A stretch of 64,000 bases of DNA from Pseudoalteromonas galatheae (GCF_005886105.2 NZ_PNCO02000002.1:1105001-1169000); one strand, 5' to 3'; positions 18,257 through 26,677 are shown, counted from the first letter of the stretch. Notes: generated from the sequence alone by a model not told the origin. Numbers and translations: made by a program.

Positions 18257-19579
18257 CACCTCATAGGTTCCCCCTTTGATGCCACCTTCAATGTCACCGC
18301 TGTCGACTTTAAACACATTAATTAGTGTGTCGCTGTTGCTGTCAAAGCGAACAATCACCTTAATAGTTTTCTCACCTTGGTTTATTACGTACAGTACTTC
18401 ACTTCGCTCAGGTTCCCACAATACGCTCGCACCGCTTTGGTTAATCCATTTGCTTAGGTTGATATACTCGCTTAGCTCAAGTGCTTGTCCACTGGCTTTG
18501 TGTTTTTCACTATGGGCATGAGCAAGCACACGCTCAGACAATACCAGCGTTCTACTCGCATCAATGCCTTTATCTAAAAGCTTTTGGTTTATGTCATCAC
18601 CTAAAAAGCTCACCACCGTTTTATGTTGTGGCCGTGGGCCAAACGCTCTAAGCCCAGCCGTATCACCTGCAAGCTTTGCTGCTTGATATTGCTCTATGCG
18701 TTCAATGCTTTTACGCGTCCACAGCTCAAATGCTTTAGCCCGTTCATCACTATTGTTGAGCGCCTGAATGGTTTCAGCGCGTAGCTGTACGTCTTCGACC
18801 TTACCTAGCTTCTGTGCCACAGCCACGTCAGTACCAAAGGCACTTTGACCAGGCGAATAGGCCCAGCCCACATCTGGCGTCATCACATCGCCACTGGGTA
18901 ACTTAACTCGTGCATGCTCAGTGGTTTTAACTTCGCCAGATTCGCGACTCACAATCTCTGCGTCAAATTGCTGTACATAGCCGCTGCCATCCTCCACGGT
19001 TAATCCACGCGCTTTTACTTGTGCCTCAGTGAGCGCACGAACGCGACAGCGACAACCCCAACCATTGGGTGGGTATATGGTTTGCCAAATGGGGTCATCA
19101 AACCTAAACACCTTGCCATGCAACAGTTTATGTTCAGGCCGTGTTTGTGCATCATCAATAGCAACATACTGCCAATATGGATGCGTTTTACTGCGAGCCA
19201 GCATGCGGCGATAGCGGCCACTCATATAGGCGGTTTGTAGATTGGTGCGATAAATATTGTTTAAGCGGTAGGGGCTACCCAGCTGGATTTCATCACCTTG
19301 CTCATTCTTGGCTTTGCCCCACCAATCCAATCGCTGAAGCTCAGGCGTTAGCTGCTCTCTAAATTGTTTTGCCGTTAAGCCTTCAGCAAGCGCCGTGTCG
19401 GTGTACTTGCGTATGGCCTCTAGTACTTCCATGCTCTGCACTCGCGCCACGGTAAACGCCTTGGCGTGCGCCGTAGTCAGCACATCGTGCCACTCATCGC
19501 TTATCGCATAACCTTTAGATTTAAAGTAAGCCACCGCATCCGCAGGCGGTTTATTAAAAGCAATACTGAGATCAATCAT
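18248..19579 (-). CDS. Minor head protein (Mu gpF / SPP1 gp7 family) with C-terminal PBECR-type domain
   Basis: 443 aa. Residues about 60-220 are the phage head-morphogenesis domain: YRLNNIYRTNLQTAYMSGRYRRM, YWQYVAIDDAQTRPEHKLLHGKVF, and YPPNGWGCRCRVRALTEAQV. The C-terminus (about 325-443; VLAHAHSEKHKASGQALELSEYINL...VLYVINQGEKTIKVIVRFD) resembles the nuclease-like PBECR fold often fused to gpF proteins. gpF binds the portal and enters the procapsid, so the extra domain may be injected with DNA (inference). It starts 8 bp inside the portal gene. Confidence 0.9.
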   Translation of the reverse strand: MIDLSIAFNKPPADAVAYFKSKGYAISDEWHDVLTTAHAKAFTVARVQSMEVLEAIRKYTDTALAEGLTAKQFREQLTPELQRLDWWGKAKNEQGDEIQLGSPYRLNNIYRTNLQTAYMSGRYRRMLARSKTHPYWQYVAIDDAQTRPEHKLLHGKVFRFDDPIWQTIYPPNGWGCRCRVRALTEAQVKARGLTVEDGSGYVQQFDAEIVSRESGEVKTTEHARVKLPSGDVMTPDVGWAYSPGQSAFGTDVAVAQKLGKVEDVQLRAETIQALNNSDERAKAFELWTRKSIERIEQYQAAKLAGDTAGLRAFGPRPQHKTVVSFLGDDINQKLLDKGIDASRTLVLSERVLAHAHSEKHKASGQALELSEYINLSKWINQSGASVLWEPERSEVLYVINQGEKTIKVIVRFDSNSDTLINVFKVDSGDIEGGIKGGTYEVWR

Positions 19580-21131
19580 TGATCATGCCCCAAATCTCAC
19601 TCACAAAAATCAGCTTGGTGAGCATTTCGGTTAGTTGGGCTTGGTCGATTGTGGGATAAAGCTCGGCAAGCTCAATAGCGGCTAACTCTTCGCTTTGGTT
19701 AAGTTTGTCCAAAAGTGGTTGCAGCGTTGCTTTGTACTCTTCGCGCATATCGCCACTGGTAATGGCATCAATGGCTGTATCTAACTCTGTTTGTGTGCTG
19801 CGTGTTTGGTATTCCGCATTAAGTGCGGCCACTGCTGTATTGAGTGCCGCTGGGTTATTGCCTGGCATAGGCTCGGTTGGCATTTCCAACACAGCTTCGC
19901 CTTCGCTTGGTTCAGGTATGTTCAAACGCTCATGCACCCATGTTTTAGGGATCTGCATTCCAAGGCTCACTAGCGAGCGCAGTGGGAAAGCCAGATCGCG
20001 CATTTCATCACTAGTCGAGGTATCAAACTCAAAACGTGGCAACCGGCGATTACCGTTGTACGATTTACCATTCAGTGCGTACATGGGGTAGATCACATCG
20101 CGGTTTATGGTCTGCTCAAGCTGGTGCAAGTCGCTAAGCGTGATGTCCTCTTTAACTTCTTGGTGAACACTGCCCAGCGCATTGGTACTTGTTTTCCCAT
20201 CCGCTTGGCTTGTTAGCGTGCCACCTAGTACTGCCTTTGATTGGGTGAGTTCACACCACCTAATCATGCTTTCGAAAGGGTCAGCCTGGCCATTCGCTGC
20301 ACTTTGAAAATCGATTTCCATTCCTCTTGGAATGATACCGCCAGCGTTATGGCCAATCGCCATCACGGCACGCAGAAGCGTGGCTTTTTCGGGATCCGTT
20401 GCGCCACTGGGGTATTTGCCCACTCGCACAGGTAAGCCATAAACCTCTAAAAACTCCGCTAGATCTCGCACGCTAAAATTCTTAAATAGGAATGGCCAAG
20501 CAAGTACTGATAGCAAACCTGCACGATGCACGTAACCACTCTTAGATTTATGAATATGCAGCGCCCAACCAAACGGGTTGAGGGCTTCGCCTTCGTCGCT
20601 GCTGTCATTCAGCATAATACGGTTAAAGTCACTGGGGTGGGTTTTAAATATGTTTTGGTCTCGGTATGCGTAACCTGTGATCAGCTGCTGCTTCTCGATG
20701 TAGTCCCATTGCAACTCGTTGGCGCAAAAGCCTTTTAGCATGGCGTCGGTTAAATCAAATTTAAAATCCGTAAACCAAGTCGCGTCTTCCAATACCTCTT
20801 CGAGCATCTCAGCATCGCGCTTTTCAGCGGCGGAGGCATTACGTGGGGGCTTTATCTTCCAATCAAACCCAAGCACAGCACGGCGACGCTTGCCCAGTTC
20901 GCAGCTTATGTGACCGTCTTTGTCCTCAATGTCTTTGGCCAAGTCAGCCATCGCTGCCAAATTGCCTTCCTCCGTCTCTTTTAGCAAACTGGCCAGCTTT
21001 GCAGGGGTTAGCCCCTGCGTTGGGTGTTCTGCATATTGCCTAAGCAACATGCCCACTTGGGCATTTTCTTCGGTTTGATTTTGATCTAGTTTATTAACTG
21101 ATAGCGGATCGCCATTAATGTCTACTAGCAT
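19572..21131 (-). CDS. Portal protein (DUF935, Mu gp29 family)
   Basis: 519 aa, start MLVDINGDPLSVNKL. Typical features are YAEHPTQGLTPAKLASLLKETEEGN, the strongly conserved DLAKDIEDKDGHISCELGKRRRAVLGFDW (64-92), PFLFKNFSVRDLAEFLEVYGLPVRVGKYP near 212-240 and GTLTSQADGKTSTNALGSVHQEV near 300. It forms the dodecameric DNA channel and terminase dock at the head vertex. It sits between the terminase block and gpF, as in Mu. Confidence 0.95.
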   Translation of the reverse strand: MLVDINGDPLSVNKLDQNQTEENAQVGMLLRQYAEHPTQGLTPAKLASLLKETEEGNLAAMADLAKDIEDKDGHISCELGKRRRAVLGFDWKIKPPRNASAAEKRDAEMLEEVLEDATWFTDFKFDLTDAMLKGFCANELQWDYIEKQQLITGYAYRDQNIFKTHPSDFNRIMLNDSSDEGEALNPFGWALHIHKSKSGYVHRAGLLSVLAWPFLFKNFSVRDLAEFLEVYGLPVRVGKYPSGATDPEKATLLRAVMAIGHNAGGIIPRGMEIDFQSAANGQADPFESMIRWCELTQSKAVLGGTLTSQADGKTSTNALGSVHQEVKEDITLSDLHQLEQTINRDVIYPMYALNGKSYNGNRRLPRFEFDTSTSDEMRDLAFPLRSLVSLGMQIPKTWVHERLNIPEPSEGEAVLEMPTEPMPGNNPAALNTAVAALNAEYQTRSTQTELDTAIDAITSGDMREEYKATLQPLLDKLNQSEELAAIELAELYPTIDQAQLTEMLTKLIFVSEIWGMIND

Positions 21132-21133
21132 AG

Positions 21134-21280
21134 TTATACTCGCAAAATAGGTTTGATTGATACCACGTACACATCGAGGTCAAGGCTGTAGCGCTCTGCG
21201 GCTTCATAGCTGGGGGCTTCAATATCAATAAAGCCGCCTACGGTGGTAAAGATGTATTCGAACTTGATACGCCAGCGCAT
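21134..21280 (-). CDS. Small protein between terminase and portal, unknown
   Basis: A 48-aa frame, MRWRIKFEYIFTTVGGFIDI...PILRV. Its ATG overlaps the terminase stop (TAATG) and its stop lies 2 bases before the portal start, so it fills the gap exactly and is probably translated by coupling. Aromatic and valine-rich beta-like sequence with EAPSYEAAERYSLDLDVYVVSI. Function unknown; a packaging accessory is possible. Confidence 0.65.
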   Translation of the reverse strand: MRWRIKFEYIFTTVGGFIDIEAPSYEAAERYSLDLDVYVVSIKPILRV

Positions 21281-22920
21281 TACCAGCACCCCGCGCCCTG
21301 AAAACTGCCTAAGTCTTCGTAGTTGAAGTCGTTGCTGCCACTTTTGCTTGGTAACGGGGTGAACTCAATCGGGCAACCGTCCATCCAACAAGCTCGGTTT
21401 GCCATACAAAGCCCAACAGCAAAGTCACCGTGGCGCTTGTCTGTTTTCTTTTTGCCGTCATGGTCTTTAGTTTTGCCTTTATCAATCTTTGGTATGCCGT
21501 TTACCACTTTGATGTGGCACATATCGTCCAACACATTTTGATGACGGGGGATCTCGATATTGTGATCATCTAGTTCACCTTTTAACTTGGGCATCCACTC
21601 GGCATACCAGTTATCACTAAGGTGCACGCATTCAACTAATTCAATACCAAATTCTAAGGCTGCTGCTTCTGCGAGATAGCCACCGTTACCTGTGGCATCA
21701 AAAGCAGCACCGCGTAGCCGTGGTAGTTGGTGCAATATAAAAAACACCACTTGGCGCTGCACTTCGTAAGGGGCGTTTTTAATTTCAATTACAAAAGGTA
21801 CGCGCTTGTGTAAGTCAGCACGTATGCGAAGTGGTACTAATGATGTTAAATCTCCCGAGCGCGCAAAATCCTCACCGAAGGCATGTTGTTCTTCAGGGTT
21901 GAGTTTATCCAGTAATGGCTGGATCACGTCTTTACAAAACTGTTCTGTTTCCTTGTAGCGCTGCTCTTTGGTCCATGTCATCCACTCATCAGTACATGTT
22001 AAACGATGTATTGGAATGCCCTTTGTCATGGCTTCTTCGATAACAACACGTTTTAGATAGTTACCACCACTGCGCTTAGGTACACAAAAATATTCCTCGT
22101 CGGCACTCTCTTTATTGGGCGACTCATCAATCCTAGCCTGTCGCCACTCGGCTTCGGCTTCAGGCGACCATTCCCAACCCTTAACAAAGCATATGCGTTT
22201 GTATAGGCCATCCTTTAACGCATCATCTAAAGTGATTCGATGAACTGAATAGGGCTTTTTACCTTCGCGGGCATCTTTGATGTACTCATTAAAGAGGTTA
22301 TCTACACCGTTATGAGTAGAGATGATCCGCACGCGGCTGCCCCACATACGCAAAGCCATTGCAGCCTGAAGCAGTGCATCTAAAGATTCATGGAACGCGG
22401 CTTCATCTATAACCACATCACCTTGTAGCCCACGCAGGTTTGAGGGGCGGCTTGATAACGCTTGAATTTTAAATCCGCTGTTAGGAAAGCGGATCATGTA
22501 CGTTAGGATCTCTTCTTTCTTTTCGCTGTCCCAAAATGTCTGCTCGTATACATCAGCTTTTGCCAACTGGTTAAATGCACGGGCAAACAACGCACAAGCG
22601 GCGATGTACTCCAGTGCCATTTCTTGTTTAGAGCCAACGTAAAAAACGTTGCTACCGTGGCGCTTTTTAGGTTTGCTGGCAGTTAACACATTGCGGCCAG
22701 CTTCCGCCCACGTTAAACCAGTACGTCGTGACTTTTCAGCAATGCACACCCCTGATTCGTCCTCAAACCAACGTTGTTGGTAGGGTAAAAACACGGGGGC
22801 TTTGTCTGGTATTTCAAAGTCATCAGCATCAGGAACGTCAACACCGTAGAGTTGCATTTCCTCTTTTAGGTCTATTTTGGTGGGGCGGCTGGTAGCCGTT
22901 AATGTAGGCTTTTCACTCAT
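21280..22920 (-). CDS. Terminase large subunit (Mu gp28 family)
   Basis: 546 aa. The N-terminal ATPase shows the phage-type adenine/Walker A region near 50-75 (FLPYQQRWFEDESGVCIAEKSRRTGLTWAEA). The Walker B-like DVVIDEAAFHESLDALLQAAMAL is near 167-190, and a coupling motif IISTHNG follows. The C-terminal RNase H-like nuclease has FGEDFARSGDLTSLVPL (near 355) and GAAFDATGNGGYLAEAAAL (near 415). Together these pump DNA into the procapsid and cut it in headful fashion. The gene starts where the small-subunit gene stops. Confidence 0.95.
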   Translation of the reverse strand: MSEKPTLTATSRPTKIDLKEEMQLYGVDVPDADDFEIPDKAPVFLPYQQRWFEDESGVCIAEKSRRTGLTWAEAGRNVLTASKPKKRHGSNVFYVGSKQEMALEYIAACALFARAFNQLAKADVYEQTFWDSEKKEEILTYMIRFPNSGFKIQALSSRPSNLRGLQGDVVIDEAAFHESLDALLQAAMALRMWGSRVRIISTHNGVDNLFNEYIKDAREGKKPYSVHRITLDDALKDGLYKRICFVKGWEWSPEAEAEWRQARIDESPNKESADEEYFCVPKRSGGNYLKRVVIEEAMTKGIPIHRLTCTDEWMTWTKEQRYKETEQFCKDVIQPLLDKLNPEEQHAFGEDFARSGDLTSLVPLRIRADLHKRVPFVIEIKNAPYEVQRQVVFFILHQLPRLRGAAFDATGNGGYLAEAAALEFGIELVECVHLSDNWYAEWMPKLKGELDDHNIEIPRHQNVLDDMCHIKVVNGIPKIDKGKTKDHDGKKKTDKRHGDFAVGLCMANRACWMDGCPIEFTPLPSKSGSNDFNYEDLGSFQGAGCW

Positions 22921-23504
22921 TACGCTTTACCTAGCAATATGCCACGGATCTTATCTTCTAACTCTTCGCTCATGCCGTCCTCACCGCGTAACTCATCGCC
23001 TACGGCGTTTGCCGCTTCTTCAGCGAATGCTTTGCGGATGTCTTTTTCACGCTGGTGAGCCTTCATAGCTGTAGCTTCTAAACGTTGAGCGGCCAGCATA
23101 GCGTCTTTAATCATGCCGATATCAACGTCATCATCTTCAGCAGGGTTCAGCATTTGCTTTTGCATGGCGGTAAAGAGTTGTGAGCGGCCCATCTCTAAGA
23201 TCATTTTAGTGGTGTCGCCCGTAGGTTTATCACCCAGCTCCGCAGTAAGTGCCTTGGTTGTCTCGCGCAGTTCTCTCAGACGCTTGCCAATCGCCTCGGT
23301 CTTTTGGGCATGACGACTTAGACCACTTCGAGAGATAGTCGCCTCCTCATCCATGCCCGCATCGAGAATACGCCGATTAATTGCATCTAAAATATCGGCC
23401 TGCGAATTGCCGCTATCACGCAGCATTTCATCCAGCATTTTTTTGATGTCTTCAGGCAGCATGTCTATTTTTGAGGGCTTGCCTCTGCGTACAGCATCAC
23501 TCAT
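22920..23504 (-). CDS. DUF3486 protein, terminase small subunit (Mu gp27 family)
   Basis: 194 aa. The N-terminus has the family sequence RRGKPSKIDMLPEDIKKMLDEMLRDSGNSQADILDAIN, a DNA-binding helix-turn-helix type segment, followed by SRSGLSRHAQKTEAIGKRLRE around 58-78 and long helices for oligomerisation. It recognises the phage end for packaging. It shares one base with the terminase large-subunit gene and lies 2 bp after the upstream gene. Confidence 0.9.
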   Translation of the reverse strand: MSDAVRRGKPSKIDMLPEDIKKMLDEMLRDSGNSQADILDAINRRILDAGMDEEATISRSGLSRHAQKTEAIGKRLRELRETTKALTAELGDKPTGDTTKMILEMGRSQLFTAMQKQMLNPAEDDDVDIGMIKDAMLAAQRLEATAMKAHQREKDIRKAFAEEAANAVGDELRGEDGMSEELEDKIRGILLGKA

Positions 23505-23506
23505 AG

Positions 23507-23809
23507 CTATAAACTCCGAGGTGCTGGGCGTTTAATGCCTGGTACTGTGCTCGTACCTTCAGCCACATCAATGCCTGCGCTCGTAATTCGTGCAACCCAT
23601 GTATTTTCGCTGAGGCGCTCGTTTTTAACGTAGCCGTTTTGTTCCAGCCAATTCAGCAGGGTTTTAAGCTGGTCGAGGCTACAGCCGAGGCCATAGCGCT
23701 TCAGCACATCTCGCAACATGCTAGTGTTTGCGCCATAGTCCGCAGACTCTTTAAGCGCAATCAAAATACTGATCCGTTGGTGTTCAGCTTGTACTTCATG
23801 CATCGCCAT
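23507..23809 (-). CDS. Winged-helix phage protein (Mu gp26-like, VpaChn25_0724 type)
   Basis: 100 aa. The sequence EHQRISILIALKESADYGANTSMLRDVLKRYGLGCSLDQLKTLLNWLEQNGYV is a helix-rich winged-helix pattern, ending in the family-typical GIDVAEGTSTVPGIKRPAPRSL. Proteins of this type lie immediately before the terminase small subunit in many Mu-like phages. Their biochemical role is not known; DNA binding is inferred. Confidence 0.85.
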   Translation of the reverse strand: MAMHEVQAEHQRISILIALKESADYGANTSMLRDVLKRYGLGCSLDQLKTLLNWLEQNGYVKNERLSENTWVARITSAGIDVAEGTSTVPGIKRPAPRSL

Positions 23810-24047
23810 GATTTTTTCCTATAAAAGTTGGATGGAGAAAATTAACTACAGTTGGTACAGCTTCAGCTGTTGGTTCACCGCACTCAGAGCACCGAAAGAG
23901 TGAGTAATAGTTAGCTTTTTCGGTATTCAGATCTTCAGCACAGATAACTTGAAAACCATCACATAGAAATGAGGTGTGCTTTACATCATCGCCCGTGAAT
24001 ACAACGACTTTTGCACCGCAAGAGCAGTTATCGTTAGTTATCGCCAC
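23796..24047 (-). CDS. Small cysteine-rich protein, unknown
   Basis: 83 aa from the GTG at 24047, chosen because AGAGG lies 8 bases upstream; the GTG at 24056 falls inside that ribosome site. It contains CSCG near the start and CSEC(G) in the middle (LFRCSECGEPTAEAVP), a possible split zinc ribbon. It overlaps both neighbours by about 14 bp, consistent with the compact late operon. Not recognised as a named family. Confidence 0.65.
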   Translation of the reverse strand: MAITNDNCSCGAKVVVFTGDDVKHTSFLCDGFQVICAEDLNTEKANYYSLFRCSECGEPTAEAVPTVVNFLHPTFIGKNHGDA

Positions 24048-24351
24048 TACGTGCACCTCTGAGTTCGTTTTCCATTAAAAGTGATGTTGTGTTTTGTAAG
24101 GTGGCGAGCTGAGGCGAGAGCGCATCAATTTTGCCTCCCACCTCAATCAAGCGTTTGTCTAGGTCGTGTAAATCATCGGCGCTCGGCAAGTCGTCAACTG
24201 TTTGCTCAACCGCGCTGACACGCAGCTCTAAAGCATTATGTGCTTTTCTACTCACAAATGTGGCTCTTAGCCATGCAATAGAACCTGCGCCAACGATTAC
24301 CACACCAGCGGCTAGCATTTGCTTCCACCATTCAAGTAAAAACTCCATCAT
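24034..24351 (-). CDS. DUF2730-type membrane-anchored protein (Mu gp25-like)
   Basis: 105 aa. One N-terminal membrane span (about 12-28, MLAAGVVIVGAGSIAWL) is followed by a basic stretch and a coiled coil (LELRVSAVEQTVDDLPSADDLHDLDKRLIEVGGKIDAL). Proteins of this build occur between the lysis and packaging genes in Mu-like phages. A role as a spanin-like or lysis accessory has been suggested by position only. It overlaps the zinc-finger gene by 4 bp. Confidence 0.75.
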   Translation of the reverse strand: MMEFLLEWWKQMLAAGVVIVGAGSIAWLRATFVSRKAHNALELRVSAVEQTVDDLPSADDLHDLDKRLIEVGGKIDALSPQLATLQNTTSLLMENELRGARSGDN

Positions 24352-24572
24352 GGCTTCCTATAGTGTTTGGCTTGTCGCTCTAACCGCTCTTGGCAATCGA
24401 CACAGTGCTTACAGCTATGAATTGCATCACGTCTTGCCTTTGGAATTTCAATGCCACATTCCAAACAGTGATTAAAATCGACATCTTGGCCAACAAAGTT
24501 GGCTTTGTTTTTATTGAGCGCGCGCTCTAAATCTTGCTCAGCCAAGCGCTGCGCTTGATCAACTACGTCCAT
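24348..24572 (-). CDS. TraR/DksA-family zinc finger protein
   Basis: 74 aa. An N-terminal helix (DVVDQAQRLAEQDLERALNKNK) leads to a C4 zinc finger CLECG...CKHCVDC, the DksA/TraR signature. TraR-type proteins bind the secondary channel of RNA polymerase and reset promoters without ppGpp (family knowledge). A phage copy in the lysis block could adjust host transcription late in infection. Its start overlaps the holin-like gene by about 14 bp. Confidence 0.9.
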   Translation of the reverse strand: MDVVDQAQRLAEQDLERALNKNKANFVGQDVDFNHCLECGIEIPKARRDAIHSCKHCVDCQERLERQAKHYRKP

Positions 24573-25008
24573 TAGGTTTCCTTAGATTTTGAATGGCTGA
24601 AGCAGCCATGCTTTTAACACCCGGGGCAGCTTTCTCAACGGTGCGCCCAATCACGTAGCCGCCAATACCAAGCTGCAATAGCTCCCACGCTTGCTCGCTG
24701 AGCCTAAACGTAAGAAGGCCAAACGAGTCCAGTACAATTAACACTAGAAAAGTCAGCATAGTGATAGGTCGCCAGCAGCGTTGTAATAAGCTCTCGCCTT
24801 TGGCTTCAGCGGTAATAATTTGAGATTGCGCAGCCAGCACTTGTCCTTGTAGCTCAACGATTCGGCCCTCAAGAGCCAATACCTGCGCATTGCGCTGGTT
24901 GTCGATTTTTGCAAGTTCATTAGCAAGCTGCTGACGCTCTTCATCGGATGTAAAAACATCGTCCAATAGATTGCCAACCACGGTGCCTAGTCCCACCCAA
25001 TCACTCAT
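24559..25008 (-). CDS. Holin-like protein (GTA holin 3TM type)
   Basis: 149 aa from the ATG at 25008, which has GGAG 8 bases upstream; the upstream TTG at 25020 lies within that ribosome site. A charged helical N-terminus (about 20-65) precedes two clear membrane spans: TMLTFLVLIVLDSFGLLTF near 84-102 and LLQLGIGGYVIGRTV near 110-124. LQRCWRPITM before the first span is typical of the family. It would form membrane lesions that release the endolysin. It overlaps its neighbours on both sides. Confidence 0.82.
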   Translation of the reverse strand: MSDWVGLGTVVGNLLDDVFTSDEERQQLANELAKIDNQRNAQVLALEGRIVELQGQVLAAQSQIITAEAKGESLLQRCWRPITMLTFLVLIVLDSFGLLTFRLSEQAWELLQLGIGGYVIGRTVEKAAPGVKSMAASAIQNLRKPNGRS

Positions 25009-25261
25009 GACGCGCTCCAAATTGTTTGGCGAGGCGTTGCCGCACTTGTTGATAGGTATTGTGGCCGTTTAGTCGGCACTGGATATCTGTCTCACAAACA
25101 GACTGCCAGCCACGCTTGAATTTGGACTGCATCGTGCCGTCGTAGCTGTGCAGCGGTATTTGGTTGGCATCAAATGGCTCGCCGTTCTGGTGTGCGGCAA
25201 CCTCAGCCTTTAATCGTTTTATGCGGCCTTGTTTATAGCTCCACTCCCAGTTACGCCCCAC
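25001..25261 (-). CDS. Small lysis-region protein, unknown
   Basis: 86 aa, strongly basic, starting at a GTG preceded by GAGG. No signal peptide, lipobox or membrane span, so it is not an obvious spanin. Contains SKFKRGWQSVCETD, faintly like the short GW motif of ribosome-modulation-factor relatives, but the match is too weak to use. It sits between endolysin and holin with overlaps at both ends. Confidence 0.65.
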   Translation of the reverse strand: MGRNWEWSYKQGRIKRLKAEVAAHQNGEPFDANQIPLHSYDGTMQSKFKRGWQSVCETDIQCRLNGHNTYQQVRQRLAKQFGARHE

Positions 25262-25844
25262 GGTACACCTCGGTATAACAGCGCTCGGTAATGTGGCCGA
25301 GGCGGTTCATCCAACCGCGAAGGTTGGGCTGTTGGGTTGGGTCGTCTAAACAAATGCGGGCATAGCGATAGGCGCGGCGGCTAACTAGCTCGCAAATAAC
25401 TAGGTTGGGCAAAATAGCATGGCATTGTTTGAGGGTGCGAGAGCCAAATAGGCCGTCTATGGTTGCGTTTACAGTGCGTTGCACGACGCGGGTCATACGG
25501 TTTATGCCGTGTTGTACAGCGCCGTCAAACAGCATGAGCGCAACTCCCGCATTTAGCTCATCGCAGTGCATCGGCTCCCAATAGTCGCGGTAGTACAGTC
25601 GTATAGCATGGTCAATGGTGAGGTTGGCGATATCGAGTCGAGGGTATGCTCGCTGGCTAATGCCAAATTTAGTTAGGCCGCCACGGTCAGACGCCGCATC
25701 ATTTAGGCCGCCGTCGTCAAGCAAGCCGCCCTCTAAATACAAAATGGTTAATACACTACGGCTAAACGCATCACTGTAGCCACGCAACGCAGCGGTAATA
25801 TTGGGTAGTTGGCGGTAATGTTCGAGTTGTTGAGGTGTGATCAT
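25251..25844 (-). CDS. Endolysin, GH108 N-acetylmuramidase
   Basis: 197 aa. It shows the GH108 signature: LEGGLLDDGGLNDAASDRGG followed by LTKFGIS, with E38 as predicted catalytic acid. A peptidoglycan-binding_3 region follows (GVALMLFDGAVQHGINRMTRVVQRTVNATIDGLFGSRTL, about 100-140). It cleaves the glycan backbone of the host wall at lysis. No signal peptide, so release depends on the holin. First gene of the late operon after the proposed promoter at 25893-25914; GGAG is 7 bases before the ATG. Confidence 0.93.
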   Translation of the reverse strand: MITPQQLEHYRQLPNITAALRGYSDAFSRSVLTILYLEGGLLDDGGLNDAASDRGGLTKFGISQRAYPRLDIANLTIDHAIRLYYRDYWEPMHCDELNAGVALMLFDGAVQHGINRMTRVVQRTVNATIDGLFGSRTLKQCHAILPNLVICELVSRRAYRYARICLDDPTQQPNLRGWMNRLGHITERCYTEVYRGA

Positions 25845-25892
25845 TTGGCATCTCCATCAGGCTGTGCTGATAGAGTGCCAATAGCGTTGGTG

Positions 25893-25914
25893 AGTGTATT
25901 TTAAACTGGGTTAA
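25893..25914 (-). promoter_or_regulatory. Proposed late promoter Plys
   Basis: Plus-strand AGTGTATTTTAAACTGG then GTTAA; differs at one base from 16306-16327. It lies about 50 bp upstream of the endolysin ATG, reading leftward, the position of Mu Plys. It also abuts the 3' end of the DUF4124 gene. Confidence 0.6.
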
Positions 25915-25918
25915 TAAA

Positions 25919-26332
25919 TTACAGCAGCTCTTGCACGCTACTTAAGCCAGTGCCACTGTGATTTAAGAAACAAGAGGAATGCGTTGTGCCGTCATAGGCT
26001 CCATAACTGTTTTTTGCTTTGACTTCCAACCTAAGCACTTGTCTTGCTCCACTGCTGTCATGTGTCCATATTTTTCTATAACTAACAAGCTGCACCGAGT
26101 CAGGATCTTTCCAAGCACGATTTTCTTTGACGTAAGCGAGGCATTCTTCAACCAATTTGTCAGGCGATGGCATAGTGCTTGGTGCGTTACTTCTTACTTT
26201 TACTTTTTCAGCATCTTTAGCACATGGCCTATCACTATATGTTATTACACCATCTACGTCGCATTTGTAGACTTCAAACGCAATGGTAGAACTACTGACG
26301 CAAAGAATAAGTGGGATCATCATTAATTTCAT
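25919..26332 (-). CDS. Secreted DUF4124-domain protein, cargo
   Basis: 137 aa with a signal peptide (MKLMMIPLILCVSSSTIAFE, cleavage near 19). The DUF4124 pattern VYKCDVDGVITYSDRPC follows at 21-37. The remainder has paired cysteines and a YGAYDGTTHSSCFLNH segment. DUF4124 proteins are periplasmic and mostly uncharacterised. The gene has its own ribosome site (AAGGA), reads into the lysis operon and is separated from it by the late promoter, so it may be expressed in the lysogen as lysogenic conversion. AT-rich. Confidence 0.78.
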   Translation of the reverse strand: MKLMMIPLILCVSSSTIAFEVYKCDVDGVITYSDRPCAKDAEKVKVRSNAPSTMPSPDKLVEECLAYVKENRAWKDPDSVQLVSYRKIWTHDSSGARQVLRLEVKAKNSYGAYDGTTHSSCFLNHSGTGLSSVQELL

Positions 26333-26556
26333 AAAACTATCCTTAGTTAAGTTGGCTTTTTAATATAAGCGAAAAACCCGATAAGTAAAAAGGCTTTTAA
26401 GTAAATTTGTTAACATAAGGTATCAATAAATCACCCGATATCTGGTGTTTTTTTCGCAACGAATCCTAGTCCACTTTCAAAGAGTAACGCTAAATTCGTG
26501 CACTCTATCGCAAATTATTAAAATTATTCCGAAAATAAACACAAAACTATTTGCCT

Positions 26557-26573
26557 AACATTTGGCAAATGTT
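26557..26573. promoter_or_regulatory. Perfect palindrome, likely operator
   Basis: AACATTTG-G-CAAATGTT, an 8-1-8 inverted repeat in the 384-bp divergent gap (26333-26716) between the DUF4124 gene and the small-peptide cassette. The rest of the gap shows no gene. The palindrome is about 105 bp upstream of the proposed plus-strand -10. Confidence 0.55.
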
Positions 26574-26677
26574 ATAGTTGAGTTAATGGATTGAGTAACC
26601 AGTAGTAACGTAGCACGGACAGCCACGGCATCCGTTCCCATTTTTAATCTAAGTTAAAGATTATTTCTCAATTTTGC

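Noticed and set aside
25001..25261. Spanin (Rz/Rz1) pair near the endolysin
   Set aside because: Neither this protein nor its embedded frames show a lipobox or N-terminal anchor; no spanin could be supported.
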